From: Kaiparowitsia implicata GSE-PSE-MK54-09C
Lineage (GTDB): Bacteria; Cyanobacteriota; Cyanobacteriia; Elainellales; Elainellaceae
Length of the DNA stretch: 64,000 nucleotides
Direction of reading: 5' to 3'
Assembly: GCA_019359435.1 (NCBI GenBank)
Contig: JAHHHI010000074.1
Span: forward strand, 34,904 to 98,903
The position numbers and the translations under genes are program-made. Shown here one piece after another: positions 29,267 through 38,851 of this stretch. The stretch's first letter is position 1. Each line of letters starts with the position of its first letter. The notes under the pieces were generated by a model. The model did not search any database. It saw only the letters and a program-made list of their open reading frames with translations, and was not told the origin of the DNA.

Positions 29267-29902
29267 ATGCCTCAGGTTTCACTCACTGCGCTGGTTGCCG
29301 CTGTTGCTCAGGGCGATCGCCTAATCAGCTTCCCTACCGATACCGTTCCGGCGTTGGCCTCTGCCCCAGACCATGCGGCGCTGATTTTTGCCGCCAAGCA
29401 GCGCCCCGATACCAAGCCGCTCATTCTCATGGGGGCTGAGGCTGCAGACCTATGGCCGTTTGTGCAGGGCACCCCCGCAGAGATAGCTGGCTGGCAGGCG
29501 ATCGCCCATCGCTATTGGCCCGGAGCGCTGACGCTGGTGCTGCCTGCGAGCGATCGCCTGCCCCCAGCTCTTAACCCCCTCAACCCCACTACAATCGGCA
29601 TTCGCGTGCCCAATCGGGCGATCGCCCGCACGGTGCTAGCCCGCACTGGCCCCCTCGCCACCACTAGTGTCAACCGCACTGGAGAACCGCCGCTGCTCAC
29701 CACTGCCGCCATCAACGCCGAATTCCCGCAAGTCCTAACGCTGCATCCAGCAGAATTGGAACAGCTAGAGCAGGGGGAGCGATCGCCCCAGACTGCGCTC
29801 AACGTCCCCTCTACGGTGCTGCAATGGCAAGACAGCCAGTGGCACTACCTCCGGTCAGGCGCAGTGGAGGTTGATCCTTTACTGCTTAAGGGTACTGCTT
29901 GA
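29267..29902 (+). CDS. tsaC: L-threonylcarbamoyladenylate synthase (TsaC/YrdC family)
   Basis: A 211-residue YrdC-domain protein that makes threonylcarbamoyl-AMP from Thr, bicarbonate and ATP for t6A37 tRNA modification. Diagnostic are ISFPTDTVPALASAPDH, AAKQRPDTKPLILMG, RYWPGALTLVLPAS and the ATP/Thr-binding LATTSVNRTGEPPL. There is no C-terminal Sua5 domain. The start ATG is close to the divergent promoter region. Confidence 0.9.
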   Translation: MPQVSLTALVAAVAQGDRLISFPTDTVPALASAPDHAALIFAAKQRPDTKPLILMGAEAADLWPFVQGTPAEIAGWQAIAHRYWPGALTLVLPASDRLPPALNPLNPTTIGIRVPNRAIARTVLARTGPLATTSVNRTGEPPLLTTAAINAEFPQVLTLHPAELEQLEQGERSPQTALNVPSTVLQWQDSQWHYLRSGAVEVDPLLLKGTA

Positions 29903-30293
29903 GGCTAAGCCTGTGAGCGACACTCGCAATCACCCTGGCAAAATCTGCACCCTAAAAAGTTTCATCAAATCAATATCTTGCAGCAGGCCACACCGCCTTG
30001 CATCCGAAACCTGTGAAAACCCAATGCTGAACAAGGGGCTAACCTCCCACCCTGCGACAATCTTACAAAATCAACACCATCCGCGTTATGACAAGGGGCG
30101 ACGATCCGCGTAGACAGCGGCCATAATAAAATCAACCGCAAGAGTTAACCCAGGTTAAGCGCGCGGCAATCAACCTAAAACCCTACGTACAATAGAATAA
30201 AGGGCAAAAGAAACCGCCCACCGCCCGCCTAAAGCAGACTGGTGTTTTAGGCCTCCTGATGGATGAAGACGGCTTCGCCCTGGGAGAATCACC
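29903..30293. other. Spacer upstream of the small Cys-containing protein
   Basis: No gene. A hairpin, CCTAAA...TTTTAGG, sits at 30228-30252 before the 30294 start and could be a leader structure or attenuator. Otherwise nothing is recognised. Confidence 0.35.
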
Positions 30294-30497
30294 ATGCTAG
30301 TTATTCTGCAAGATAACCAAATTGTGCCGCTAGACCAGGTTTGCCAAGGATGCCTCATGGCCGATCAACAGGGGCAACCCCGGTGGAACCAAGGCCGCTT
30401 GCGCTGTGGCCGAGCATTGAGTCCACTAGTCGACGCCATGCCTGAGCAATTTGAGTGCCAAATGGGGTTCCGCATTGCCCACATCCGAGATCAGTGA
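30294..30497 (+). CDS. Small conserved-looking protein, 67 aa
   Basis: A short gene with a good GGGAGA ribosome-binding site 6 nt before the ATG. The product begins MLVILQDNQIVPLDQVCQGC and has four Cys (CQGC, RCGR and FECQ), suggesting a possible metal site. The frame shows normal local codon use. I cannot name the family; similar short proteins occur in cyanobacteria as hypotheticals. Confidence 0.6.
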   Translation: MLVILQDNQIVPLDQVCQGCLMADQQGQPRWNQGRLRCGRALSPLVDAMPEQFECQMGFRIAHIRDQ

Positions 30498-30821
30498 CGA
30501 TTAGGGCAACGCCGCACGCCTGAACTGCCGTTTAGACCGTGAAGCTGCAACATCGCAGAGAGTTTGCGATACTTATATGTAAAGCTATGTACGGCTAAGT
30601 TGGCTTAAATCATGCTCAACATTCGATGTTCTAGTGTGTGGAGATGATCGTGTACAGGCTCACACCGGCCTGTAAATCTGTCATCTGATTAACATCAGCT
30701 CACTCTAGGACGCCACCGTTGCTATCAGACCAGCCTTAACGATGAGTCTACCGTTTCAATATTTTCAATATATAGAGTTAAGCTCTAATTGCCTGCAAAC
30801 ACGAAGTTCTGGGAGAAAACC
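30498..30821. other. Spacer upstream of tic20
   Basis: No coding frame. The AT-rich stretch at 30755-30790 just before the gene could hold the tic20 promoter; no definite -10/-35 pair is called. Confidence 0.3.
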
Positions 30822-31301
30822 ATGACCTGGCGCGGCACCACCACCCCCAAAGATCGAATTCTGTCTTGCCTTGTATACCTGCTGCCCCTGCTCGATAGTG
30901 TGGCGCTGGCGGGACCATTCATGCGTCAGGTGCCCGAGTTGAGCTTCTTATTCACTCCACTGATGCCTCTGTTTATCTTGTACGCCACGATTCCATTTTT
31001 TGGCTTAATTGTGTTTTTTGGGCTGTTTGCGTTGGTGGTGCGCAACCCTAACATCCCTCATTTCGTTCGCTTCAACACAATGCAGGCATTGCTGCTGGGT
31101 ATTGTGGGCTCTCTCTTCAGGCTGTTGCTAGATTGGGTGCTAGAGCCGATCTTGCGCTCTGGGTTGATTCTCGACACCCTCTATAATGTGGGTTTTTTGG
31201 CGATCTTAACGGCGGTCATTTTTGCAGTGGTGCAGTCTGTTCGCGGCATGTATGCAGAAATCCCCAGTTTGTCTGAGGTGGTGCATCGCCAAGTTCAGTA
31301 A
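30822..31301 (+). CDS. tic20: Tic20 family membrane protein
   Basis: A 159-residue polytopic protein with four predicted spans. The start MTWRGTTTPKDRILSCLVYL, then LIVFFGLFALVVRNPNIPHF and VRFNTMQALLLGIV are the Tic20 signature; the plastid homologue is a core component of the inner-envelope import machinery. Its role in cyanobacteria is unsettled. ATG 30822 has GGGAGA upstream; the frame extends back to 30789 but this start is the conserved one. A perfect hairpin terminator follows. Confidence 0.9.
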   Translation: MTWRGTTTPKDRILSCLVYLLPLLDSVALAGPFMRQVPELSFLFTPLMPLFILYATIPFFGLIVFFGLFALVVRNPNIPHFVRFNTMQALLLGIVGSLFRLLLDWVLEPILRSGLILDTLYNVGFLAILTAVIFAVVQSVRGMYAEIPSLSEVVHRQVQ

Positions 31302-31359
31302 TGGGTGCGATCGCCTAGTGTAACGGGAAGTTTAATATTGGTTAGGGACTTCCTACGAA

Positions 31360-31396
31360 TAAGGCGGCAATCTTAGTAAGATTGCCGCCTTATTCA
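31360..31396. terminator. Shared terminator between convergent genes
   Basis: AATAAGGCGGCAATCTTA and TAAGATTGCCGCCTTATT form a near-perfect stem of about 17 bp with almost no loop. It sits between tic20 (plus) and the fumarylacetoacetase-family gene (minus), so it can serve both. Confidence 0.8.
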
Positions 31397-31435
31397 CGTT
31401 TTTGCCATACTGACCGCTGTGCAAATGCTCTCCCG

Positions 31436-32266
31436 CTAGGGGTTTGCGGTTTCAGCGGGCTGGTCGGCCTCTGTCGGCGTTTGGGGACTGATCGGCCTTG
31501 CTTCGACTGGGTTTTCTAAACTCCCAATGCCTTCAATTTCGACTCGAATGCGATCGCCCACCCGCATTCCCCCCACACCCTGGGGTGTTCCTGTCAGCAC
31601 CACGTCTCCCGGCAACAGTGTCATCACCTGACTGATATAGGCCACAATCACTTCTGGAGAAAAGGTCATATCGCTAATGGACGCAAATTGCACCGGGTTA
31701 GGATCGTCGTTAATAAAGGTTTGCAGGGTAGCGCTGGGGTTGACTTCCCGCACAATCCACGGCCCGAGCGGGCAAAACGTATCAAAGCCCTTAGCGCGCG
31801 TCCACTGGCCATCGCTGCGCTGCAAATCGCGTGCTGTGACATCGTTGGCAATGGTGTAACCCCAGATTTTGGTGCGCGCTGTTTCGGGGGTGCAGTCTAC
31901 ACAGCGATCGCCCATCACCAGTGCCAATTCCCCTTCATAATCCACCCGATTCGACAGCGCCGGGTATTGAATGGGCATATTCGCGGGAATCACCGTTGTA
32001 GGGGGTTTAAGGAATAGCAGGGGTTCTGCTGGCACCTCATTCCCCAATTCGGCAGCGTGCTTCAAATAGTTGCGCCCCACCGCCACAATTTTAGAAGGCG
32101 CACAGGGGGCTAATAACTCATAGGTATCGGGTTCAAGCATCTGGTCTAGCGGCTGCCCTTTGAGCCACGGCGGCGCGTCGAGCAATTGCACCCGGTGATC
32201 CAGCAGCAGCAGGCCGTAGTATAGATGCCCCGAATTGGTTTGAACCCGGACATAGCGTTGCGCCAT
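31436..32266 (-). CDS. Fumarylacetoacetate hydrolase (FAH) family protein
   Basis: 276 residues: an N-terminal cap of about 60 residues and a C-terminal FAH catalytic domain. Motifs include KIVAVGRNYLKHAAELGNEV, LLFLKPPTTVIPANMP, the metal-binding acidic cluster in RVDYEGELALVMG, and GDVVLTGTPQGVGGMRVGD. Members act as oxaloacetate decarboxylases, acylpyruvate hydrolases or 2-hydroxyhepta-2,4-diene-1,7-dioate isomerases. The substrate cannot be read from sequence; acylpyruvase/oxaloacetate decarboxylase is the most common housekeeping role. Confidence 0.88.
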   Translation of the reverse strand: MAQRYVRVQTNSGHLYYGLLLLDHRVQLLDAPPWLKGQPLDQMLEPDTYELLAPCAPSKIVAVGRNYLKHAAELGNEVPAEPLLFLKPPTTVIPANMPIQYPALSNRVDYEGELALVMGDRCVDCTPETARTKIWGYTIANDVTARDLQRSDGQWTRAKGFDTFCPLGPWIVREVNPSATLQTFINDDPNPVQFASISDMTFSPEVIVAYISQVMTLLPGDVVLTGTPQGVGGMRVGDRIRVEIEGIGSLENPVEARPISPQTPTEADQPAETANP

Positions 32267-32970
32267 AACCTCTCACTTACCCCTCACTAACCCAACAACA
32301 GCCGATTTAGAGAACACTCAACACAGAAGTTATAAGCCAAGCTATGGACATGCCGCCGCGCAAACCTGCCCCACCTCGACCTAATTAGAACGTCAGTTCG
32401 GCAAATTCCTCACCGTGCAGCCCACGGCGTGGGCTGCACGGCTTGGTGTTGTTCTAACCCGCGCTGTGGGGCTGAAACAACGCTATCGAACTCACGGTGT
32501 GGGATTGACTTAGACGCATCACCCTGAGCAAGGCCCTAGAAGCTTCTGCATCCGTCGTTATCTCCCTACTTAGTAGACCACGACAATACCGCAAAAGCAT
32601 CATGCGCGCTCGTTCTAACGATTCCGATCTGAGACAGCAGCCCTAGAAAGGAAATTCTAGGACGCCTCAATCCTGCATGGCTATACTCTACAGCGATCGC
32701 CCGTTTGATAATGCTATCGCCACAGTAATAAATGCAGGAATGCAGGGCGATCGCACCCAAACCAACGCATAGGCTAGATCAACCATAAAGTCGCCCTCAG
32801 CCCTTGGGCCACCTTACAGCGATAGCTTGGGAAAGATTCTAAATCTGCTATCTTCGATGCTAAGATTAGAGATCCTTGCTTCTGCGCAGGCATAACTGCA
32901 GGATGTGCGACACCGCATATTCATGAGCTACGCCGTACAAGAAGCCACTAGTCCAAAAGGAGAACATTGG
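32267..32970. other. Divergent spacer of 700 bp upstream of rpsF
   Basis: It holds a diverged family B element (32390-32499). The rest has only short unfamiliar frames. The rpsF promoter should lie in 32830-32960. Confidence 0.35.
32390..32499. mobile_element. MITE-like element related to family B
   Basis: About 110 bp with ends AACGTCAGTTCG (left) and, reversed, ACCGTGAGTTCG (right). Inside are two stems: CCGTGCAGCCCACG/CGTGGGCTGCACGG (perfect, 14 bp, one-base loop) and GTTGTTCTAACCC with GGGCTGAAACAAC. No target duplication survives. The second stem is shared with the fragment at 52140-52195. Confidence 0.65.
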
Positions 32971-33282
32971 ATGGCTTACGAAACGATGTACATCATTCGC
33001 CCAGATTTGGGTGACGATCAGATTGATCAAATCATTGGCAAATACGAAACGTTCCTGAAAGAGCAGGATGCGACCGATATTGAAATTACACTCCGGGGTC
33101 GCCGCCGGTTAGCCTACGAAATCAACAACCACCGCGAGGGCGTGTACGTGCAGATGAACTACAGCGCACAGGGAACGGTGATTGCCGCGATGGAACGCGC
33201 CATGCGCCTGAGTGAGGATATCATCCGCTACCTAACGGTGAAGCCAGAAGAAGCTGTAGAAGAGGCGATCGCCGCTGAATAG
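32971..33282 (+). CDS. rpsF: 30S ribosomal protein S6
   Basis: A 103-residue S6 protein, one ferredoxin-like domain that binds the 16S central domain with S18. The start ATG 32971 ([20 protein letters not shown]) follows an AAAGGAG site; upstream frame to 32905 is leader. The segments [20 protein letters not shown] and [19 protein letters not shown] are typical. A factor-independent terminator lies 59 bp downstream, so it is probably transcribed alone. Confidence 0.96.
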   Translation: MAYETMYIIRPDLGDDQIDQIIGKYETFLKEQDATDIEITLRGRRRLAYEINNHREGVYVQMNYSAQGTVIAAMERAMRLSEDIIRYLTVKPEEAVEEAIAAE

Positions 33283-33341
33283 CTCCTTATTTTCACAATG
33301 CCCGGGGCCTCCCTGATTGAATTCAGCCAAGAGCCCTAGAG

Positions 33342-33372
33342 AAGCTGCTAGCCTAGGGTTAGCAGCTTTTTT
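33342..33372 (+). terminator. Rho-independent terminator of rpsF
   Basis: Stem AAGCTGCTA/TAGCAGCTT (33342-33350 with 33360-33368) with a 9-nt loop and a following T run. Confidence 0.8.
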
Positions 33373-33558
33373 ACTACCCACCTATAGTGAATTCATCTGT
33401 AGTTGTCTATAGTTAGTTGTCTGTAGTTAATTGAGCAATGCGTGATAGATCGATAATGCGCGCATTGCTCAGTCTGCATTAAGCGCAAAGCCCGTGTGAT
33501 GGCAATCTTCGTAACGGTCGTCAACGCTCAGCCACAACCTCAATGTTCAACACTGCCC

Positions 33559-34566
33559 ATGAAACTGACTAAGAAAACCCTGCACCAGCGCCTAAACCAC
33601 ACCTATGACGTCGTCATTGTGGGGGGCGGGGCGGGTGGGCTCTCTGCTGCAATTTATCTGCAGCGCTATCGGCTGTCGTGCCTCGTGGTGGAAAAAGGGC
33701 GGGGCCGCTCCTTCTGGATGCAAGACCTGCGCAACTACCTCGGCTTAGATCCCGAGACGCCGGGGCGTGACCTCTTGCAGCAGGGGCAGCACCATGCGCT
33801 GGAACTGGGGGCAGACTACCTCATGGGGTTTGCCGAAGAGGTGGTTGATGAAGGCGATACCTTTGCCGTGCGGGTCAAAGTGGGCAAAAAAGACAGCGCG
33901 TATCCTGTCTTTCGCTCCAAATACGTGATCGCAGCCAGCGGCATTATTGATCGCCTGCCCGAACTCGACGACATGCAGAACGTCTACGACTATGCTGGTT
34001 ATAACCTGCATGTGTGCATGATTTGTGATGGGTATGAAATTGCTGACACGCGCTGCGGGCTGTTTGTTAATTCTGAAGGCAACATCAACACTGCCTTTGT
34101 GCTCAACTGGTTCACGCCCTACATCACGGTGTTTACCCACGGATTATTTCAAGTTAGTGACGAAATGCGTCACAAATTACAAGAACACGGTTATCCTTTA
34201 GTAGATCAAACCATCCGACGCTTTTTGGGAGAAAACCACGAGATGACGGGCGTAGAGCTAGCCGATGGGTCAGTTGTTAAACTCGACACCGGACTAGTTG
34301 CGATGGGGTCTCATTATTACAACGAGTACCTCAAGGGTTTAGATCTAACCTGGAGTGGGCAAACGTTAGAAACCGACTCCATGTGCCGCACCTCCCACCC
34401 GCGCCTCTTTGCTCTGGGCGATCTCAAAGTTGGGATTAACCAGGTATCCATTGCAGTTGCAGATGGCACGTTGGCGGCAACTGCTATCTGGCGAGACATC
34501 CGTCGCGCTTCATCCCCCCGTCGCTGGGACGCAAACCTTACAAAGCCAATTGGAGTGGTAACATGA
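33559..34566 (+). CDS. Thioredoxin-reductase-like FAD disulfide oxidoreductase
   Basis: 335 residues from ATG 33559. The FAD-binding GGGAGG (22-27) is in DVVIVGGGAGGLSAAIYLQR. The redox-active pair is C153-M-I-C156 in LHVCMICDGYE, where ordinary TrxR has C-(A/P)-x-C. The C-terminal GINQVSIAVADGTLAATAIW is the second FAD signature. A classic NADPH-binding GxGxxA motif is not evident in the middle domain (CGLFVNSEGNINTAFVL). This fits the NADPH-independent TrxR-like flavoproteins described in cyanobacteria (DDOR/DTR type), though I cannot separate them. It overlaps the next gene by four bases (ATGA). Confidence 0.85.
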   Translation: MKLTKKTLHQRLNHTYDVVIVGGGAGGLSAAIYLQRYRLSCLVVEKGRGRSFWMQDLRNYLGLDPETPGRDLLQQGQHHALELGADYLMGFAEEVVDEGDTFAVRVKVGKKDSAYPVFRSKYVIAASGIIDRLPELDDMQNVYDYAGYNLHVCMICDGYEIADTRCGLFVNSEGNINTAFVLNWFTPYITVFTHGLFQVSDEMRHKLQEHGYPLVDQTIRRFLGENHEMTGVELADGSVVKLDTGLVAMGSHYYNEYLKGLDLTWSGQTLETDSMCRTSHPRLFALGDLKVGINQVSIAVADGTLAATAIWRDIRRASSPRRWDANLTKPIGVVT

Positions 34567-35123
34567 ACCCCTCAACTTCGTCTATGAGCTTCAATGAATT
34601 GCAGGCAGAAGTATTGCAACTGCGAGAAGAGCTGCAAACGCGCGATCAGCTTGTGCAGCAGTTGTCGCAAGAGCTGTTTCGATTGGTTAAAGACAATGCT
34701 CAAGCTGCTCCTACGGCAACGTCGTCTGAGCAGTCTCAGCTTGAGGTGCGGGCGTTGCGTGAGCAACTGCAAGCGGTAGAACAACAGGTGGGGTTTTACC
34801 AGGAGCAATTGGCCGGGCGTGATGCCGAAATTCATCAGCTGCGGCAGACGGTGCAAGAGTTGAGCGATCGCTCACGCATGCTAGAACAGGTGGTGCAAGA
34901 GCTGCCGGGCATCTATCGGGAGAAGTTCGCAGAGCGCATTGCTCCGATCAAAGAGAAAGTAACTGCCATTCAGCAAGAAAATCGCCGCCTCCATGCGGAG
35001 CTGCAGAGCGTTAGCTATCGGCTGGCCGTACGAAACCGCCGTTCTAGCGGTAATGGTGGCATCGACCTGCCTAATTTTTCTCCTCCGGTTGGCGTCCCGG
35101 TTTCAATCCCTGATTTTAATTAG
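34563..35123 (+). CDS. Coiled-coil protein, about 186 aa
   Basis: The start overlaps the stop of the flavoprotein gene in ATGA, so the two are translationally coupled. Residues about 8-55 and 60-165 form long heptad-rich coiled coils (ELQAEVLQLREELQTRDQLV; IKEKVTAIQQENRRLHAELQ). The tail is Pro-rich and ends PVSIPDFN. No membrane span or enzyme motif is visible. The function is unknown; tight coupling to the flavoprotein suggests a joint role or a scaffold (inference). A family A element begins 16 bp after the stop. Confidence 0.8.
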   Translation: MNPSTSSMSFNELQAEVLQLREELQTRDQLVQQLSQELFRLVKDNAQAAPTATSSEQSQLEVRALREQLQAVEQQVGFYQEQLAGRDAEIHQLRQTVQELSDRSRMLEQVVQELPGIYREKFAERIAPIKEKVTAIQQENRRLHAELQSVSYRLAVRNRRSSGNGGIDLPNFSPPVGVPVSIPDFN

Positions 35124-35709
35124 AGTGTTATGGGACTAGGGGCTGTCATCAATTAGCCTCTTATATCCCAGAGATCAACAGTCACAGCTCCTAGCCTGGT
35201 TTTTGGGTCGGGCGTGGCAACGCTCCTAGCATAGGGATTTTGGTTGGAATTGATGACACGTCCTAAGACTGGACTTGTTAGTAAGTATTGATCGCAAGAG
35301 TTGATGAGTGCGTTCTGCCTCCAGTCGTGTTTAATTTAATTCAGTAGTTCTCAATTGGTTCACGATCAGAACCCTGAGTACGGCGATCGCCCAGCGAGAT
35401 TGCCGTATTTTTTTATAGCCATACACATCCCTGCCCGCTGGGTTAGTTTAGCTTTAGAGCATCGCATTTCCATTGTGGTGCATAGGGTTGGAAGCGCAGG
35501 CAGGTCTGGCATGAATCCCAACATTAAATTGATTTGAAACCAAAGCAACCGTTACTCCGTATTCATACTGAAGTGACCACGCTAATAGGAATTCATGCCC
35601 CATTACGACTCACAATCGCCCGATTGGTTCTTGTAGCTTATTTTTTTTCATATACCATTAAAACTAAGGCGTTTTTTAACTGATTCACCCGATTTCACCC
35701 GTTATCCCT
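35124..35709. other. Spacer of 586 bp upstream of remA
   Basis: It holds family A copy 3 (35139-35263). The AT-rich region 35635-35690, containing a run of T and TATACCATTAAAACTAAG, lies just before remA and is a plausible promoter. No other feature is found. Confidence 0.4.
35139..35263. mobile_element. MITE-like element, family A copy 3
   Basis: 125 bp between TA (35137-35138) and TA (35264-35265). Ends GGGGCTGTCATCAATT and, reversed, GGACGTGTCATCAATT. It lies in the opposite orientation to copies 2, 4 and 5. The interior carries CTAGCCTGGTTTTTGGGTCG and GGGCGTGGCAACGCTC. Confidence 0.88.
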
Positions 35710-35973
35710 ATGGACATTCGTTTAATCAACATCGGGTTTGGCAATATCGTATCTGCAAATCGGGTGATTGCCATTGTCAGCCCAGAGTCTGCCCCGATTA
35801 AGCGCATCATTAGTGATGCTCGAGAGCGCGGGCATTTGATCGATGCGACCTATGGTCGCCGCACAAGGGCCGTGATTGTGGCTGATTCAGGTCATGTGAT
35901 TCTGTCGGCCATTCAGCCCGAAACAGTGGCAAATCGCTTTGTCATCAGCAAAGAGGCCCAAACCGATACGTAG
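35710..35973 (+). CDS. remA: RemA/DUF370 family regulator
   Basis: An 87-residue protein with the DUF370 core: [20 protein letters not shown], then [40 protein letters not shown]. In Bacillus, RemA is a DNA-binding activator of biofilm matrix genes and sits immediately before gmk, as here. The gmk start is 128 bp downstream. What it regulates in cyanobacteria is not known to me. Confidence 0.9.
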   Translation: MDIRLINIGFGNIVSANRVIAIVSPESAPIKRIISDARERGHLIDATYGRRTRAVIVADSGHVILSAIQPETVANRFVISKEAQTDT

Positions 35974-36100
35974 AAACTATGTGTAGGCAGTGTGAGGGCG
36001 ATATCCTCACCTATAATTCATGGGATGTTGACCGTATTCTTCCCTGACCGTGGCATGGAGTAAGGGATAATTTGTACACCAAGTCCAGAGAGGGTTGAGC

Positions 36101-36658
36101 ATGGCTAAGGGAAAACTAATTGTATTAACTGGGCCAAGCGGCGTGGGAAAAGGGACGCTGCTGCGATCGCTCCTAAAACGACATCCTGAGTTTTTTCTGT
36201 CTGTTTCAGTAACCACGCGCAAGCCTCGAGTGGGAGAAATCAACGGCAAGCATTATGAGTTTGTCACCCGACAGCAGTTTTACCAGATGGTAGAAAGCGG
36301 CGATTTGCTGGAGTGGGCTGAATTTGCTGGCAACTGCTATGGCACACCACGCCAGCCGGTAGAACAGCAAATTCGACAGGGTAATTCTGTCATTCTCGAA
36401 ATTGAACTGGCCGGAGCGCGCCAAATCCGCCAAACGTTCCCCGAAGCACTCCGGATCTTCGTGTTGCCGCCGTCGCTCGAAGAATTGGAGCTGCGGCTGC
36501 GAGGGCGCGGGCAAGATTCAGAAGAGGCGATCGCCCGCCGTCTGCAACATGCTCAAACTGAAATCGATGCCGCCAGCGAGTTTGATGTGCAGGTGATCAA
36601 CGATGATCTGGCTAACGCCCTCTCCCGGATCGAAGATGTGCTGTGTACTCCGGTATAG
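36101..36658 (+). CDS. gmk: Guanylate kinase
   Basis: A 185-residue nucleoside monophosphate kinase converting GMP to GDP. The P-loop is [34 protein letters not shown] is the GMP-binding domain and [20 protein letters not shown] the lid region. ATG 36101 is the likely start; a TTG at 36095 would add two residues. A strong terminator follows 45 bp downstream. Confidence 0.95.
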   Translation: MAKGKLIVLTGPSGVGKGTLLRSLLKRHPEFFLSVSVTTRKPRVGEINGKHYEFVTRQQFYQMVESGDLLEWAEFAGNCYGTPRQPVEQQIRQGNSVILEIELAGARQIRQTFPEALRIFVLPPSLEELELRLRGRGQDSEEAIARRLQHAQTEIDAASEFDVQVINDDLANALSRIEDVLCTPV

Positions 36659-36702
36659 GGGATACACCAGCAATAAACCGCACAATAAACCAAAAATAAG
36701 CC

Positions 36703-36738
36703 AAAAAGAGAGGAGCGCTTTTACGCTCCTCTCTTTTT
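36703..36738. terminator. Bidirectional terminator, gmk/membrane protein gene
   Basis: AAAAAGAGAGGAGCG (36703-36717) and CGCTCCTCTCTTTTT (36724-36738) form a perfect 15-bp stem with a 6-nt loop and T runs on both strands, between convergent genes. Confidence 0.9.
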
Positions 36739-36767
36739 TCCAACAGATTTTTGCGCACAAACGACGA

Positions 36768-37199
36768 TTATCGATCTGAACGAATGCGACGGGGCGATCG
36801 CTTGCGCTTCCCGCTTATGATGCCAGCCATCCCCACTAGAGCCGTAGGCAACTTCGGCGCAGGTGACATAGACACCGTTTCCGCAGAACGACTAGCTTGC
36901 GGATTCACCCGCCGATCGGCTACACCCTCATAGACAGAAGCCATCACAGACGCTGCGCCCGCTAAGAGCAACAGCCCCAGCATCGGCGGGCTCTTAGCCT
37001 GAGAATGCCCAGCCTTAATATTGAACGTGGCGTATAGAAAATAGACAAAGATCAAAGCGGCCACCACAATCATGATGCCAGTGAGCGCCGGGCGATCGGC
37101 AAAGGTATAGATTGCGCCACCTGTTGGCCCATCTACAGCCCCTTCAAACGCCTCCCAAGAATCAAACGGACTTGCTGCTCCAAGTAACCAAGTTGCCAT
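36768..37199 (-). CDS. Hypothetical membrane protein, 143 aa
   Basis: From ATG 37199 (MATWLLGAASPFDSWEAFEG). Two membrane spans are visible, about residues 40-57 (GIMIVVAALIFVYFLYATF) and 70-87 (PPMLGLLLLAGAASVMASVY). A basic C-terminal tail follows (SGKRKRSPRRIRSDR). The short loop FNIKAGHSQAKSPP joins the helices. I recognise no family; it could be a thylakoid protein, given its small size and cyanobacterial setting (inference). It lies downstream of amt on the same strand. Confidence 0.7.
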   Translation of the reverse strand: MATWLLGAASPFDSWEAFEGAVDGPTGGAIYTFADRPALTGIMIVVAALIFVYFLYATFNIKAGHSQAKSPPMLGLLLLAGAASVMASVYEGVADRRVNPQASRSAETVSMSPAPKLPTALVGMAGIISGKRKRSPRRIRSDR

Positions 37200-37375
37200 A
37201 GTCAACCGCCCCAAAATAACGTCAATCGATTCAAATTCAAGGACTCGCAGGTAGCACACCATCTCTTAGGCATAGTAGGGAAGCGTCGGAGCCACAACAG
37301 CCTGACGACAATACCACCCATTTATCACTGCCTAAGAGCAAAGCCTTGCAGCACAAAGCCTTACTCAACACTTCA

Positions 37376-38770
37376 TTACTTCACCACAGACGTGGGAACA
37401 GACACCCCATCCACCGCCGCATCTTCCGGCGCATAAATGGTGTATTCGGGATAACCCGTAATGCCAAAGTCTCCCAAATCTAGCCCTCCGATTTCTTCTT
37501 CAATGGGCACTCGCAATAGATTCAGCTTCTTCAGCACCCAGCTACAGCCGTAGCCAGGAATCAACCCCAACACAATGGTGCAGAGAAAGGTGCCGATCAG
37601 CTGAGCCATAAAGTTCGTCGGCGGATAGTCGCCTACCGTGTATCCAGTCGCCATCACTCCTACTGCCATTGCACCCAGCACTCCGCAATACCCATGCACG
37701 GCAAAAGCACCCACTGCGTCATCAATGCCGATCTTTTCAACAAAGACCCCTACATAGGGCATCGTAAATGCGCCAATGAATGCGATTAGCAGCACTAGCT
37801 GCGGGGCATAAAGGTCTAGACCCGCACCCACAGAGATAATCCCAGCCAGTCCACCCGAAATGGTATAGAACGGATCACCCTTAGACCCCAAATAGGCGCC
37901 AATAATGCCGACGCATAGAGCCAGCGTTGTATTCACGGCAACCGAAGCCAGCGTCATCGGCGAGCCATAAATGGTGGTTTCGGTTAAAGCACCGGGGCCA
38001 AAGATCACGCAGCCTGCCAAAAATGCATAGAACCCAACAAAAATCAGCATTAGCCCTACCATCGTCAGCGGCAGGTTGTGAGGGCGGATTTCGCGAGGCT
38101 TGCCATCAATATCGTACTTACCAATACGTGGCCCTAGATTGATCAGAACGCCCAGGGCAAAGAAACCAGATACCCCATGCACCACAGCCGAGCAACCAAA
38201 GTCGTGGTAGCCCATGGTGTTGAACCAACCCCAGTAGTTCCATCCCCAAGAACCAGCCACCACCCAGAGAAATCCACCTAGGATGGTCGCCAAAATCAGA
38301 TATGAACCTAGGCGAATTCTCTCAATCACAGCGCCCGACATGATAGACGCTGTAGTCATGGCAAACAAAGAGAACGCAAACCAGAATACCCCTGTCAAGT
38401 TATCAGACAGGTTTGGGCCCATCTCTGCCGACCAGGGGTAAGTGGTTGCCACAAAATCAAGTAAGCCATCGCCATCGAGAGTACCCAGATTGGCAGGTAA
38501 AGAGCTGGACCAAGGGCCAAGAATTGGCCCAAAGCGCGGCCAGATAGAAAACCCTGCATAGACCCACCAGCCAAAGAAGAAAAATGACAGGCCAACTACC
38601 GACAGCGTTAGCAGGTTTTTAACCATTGTGGCTAGCACATTTTTCGTGCGAGATGCGCCCCCTTCATAGGCTAAAAAGCCCGCATGAATCAGAAGCATGA
38701 ACACCCCAGCCCAGTAATAATATGACTCTGTAACAAAGGTACCTAAAAATTCTTGCGCTTCAGGTTCCAT
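37376..38770 (-). CDS. amt: Ammonium transporter, Amt family
   Basis: A 464-residue inner-membrane channel with about 11 spans for ammonium uptake. Typical are the start region YYYWAGVFMLLIHAGFLAYE, the first pore histidine in CSAVVHGVSGFFALG and the second in GAFAVHGYCGVLGA, and GDPFYTISGGLAGIISVGAG. The C-terminal regulatory tail (EEEIGGLDLGDFGITGYPEY) carries the motif through which GlnB/GlnK-type PII proteins usually act. A perfect NtcA box lies 82-95 bp upstream of the start codon, consistent with nitrogen control. Confidence 0.95.
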   Translation of the reverse strand: MEPEAQEFLGTFVTESYYYWAGVFMLLIHAGFLAYEGGASRTKNVLATMVKNLLTLSVVGLSFFFFGWWVYAGFSIWPRFGPILGPWSSSLPANLGTLDGDGLLDFVATTYPWSAEMGPNLSDNLTGVFWFAFSLFAMTTASIMSGAVIERIRLGSYLILATILGGFLWVVAGSWGWNYWGWFNTMGYHDFGCSAVVHGVSGFFALGVLINLGPRIGKYDIDGKPREIRPHNLPLTMVGLMLIFVGFYAFLAGCVIFGPGALTETTIYGSPMTLASVAVNTTLALCVGIIGAYLGSKGDPFYTISGGLAGIISVGAGLDLYAPQLVLLIAFIGAFTMPYVGVFVEKIGIDDAVGAFAVHGYCGVLGAMAVGVMATGYTVGDYPPTNFMAQLIGTFLCTIVLGLIPGYGCSWVLKKLNLLRVPIEEEIGGLDLGDFGITGYPEYTIYAPEDAAVDGVSVPTSVVK

Positions 38771-38851
38771 AGCTCAAATCTCGTTCATCCTCTGAATATC
38801 ACGTGCGACGTCGACTGCTGAAGTGAAACGCTGGCTTAGCTCGTCAGCTTC

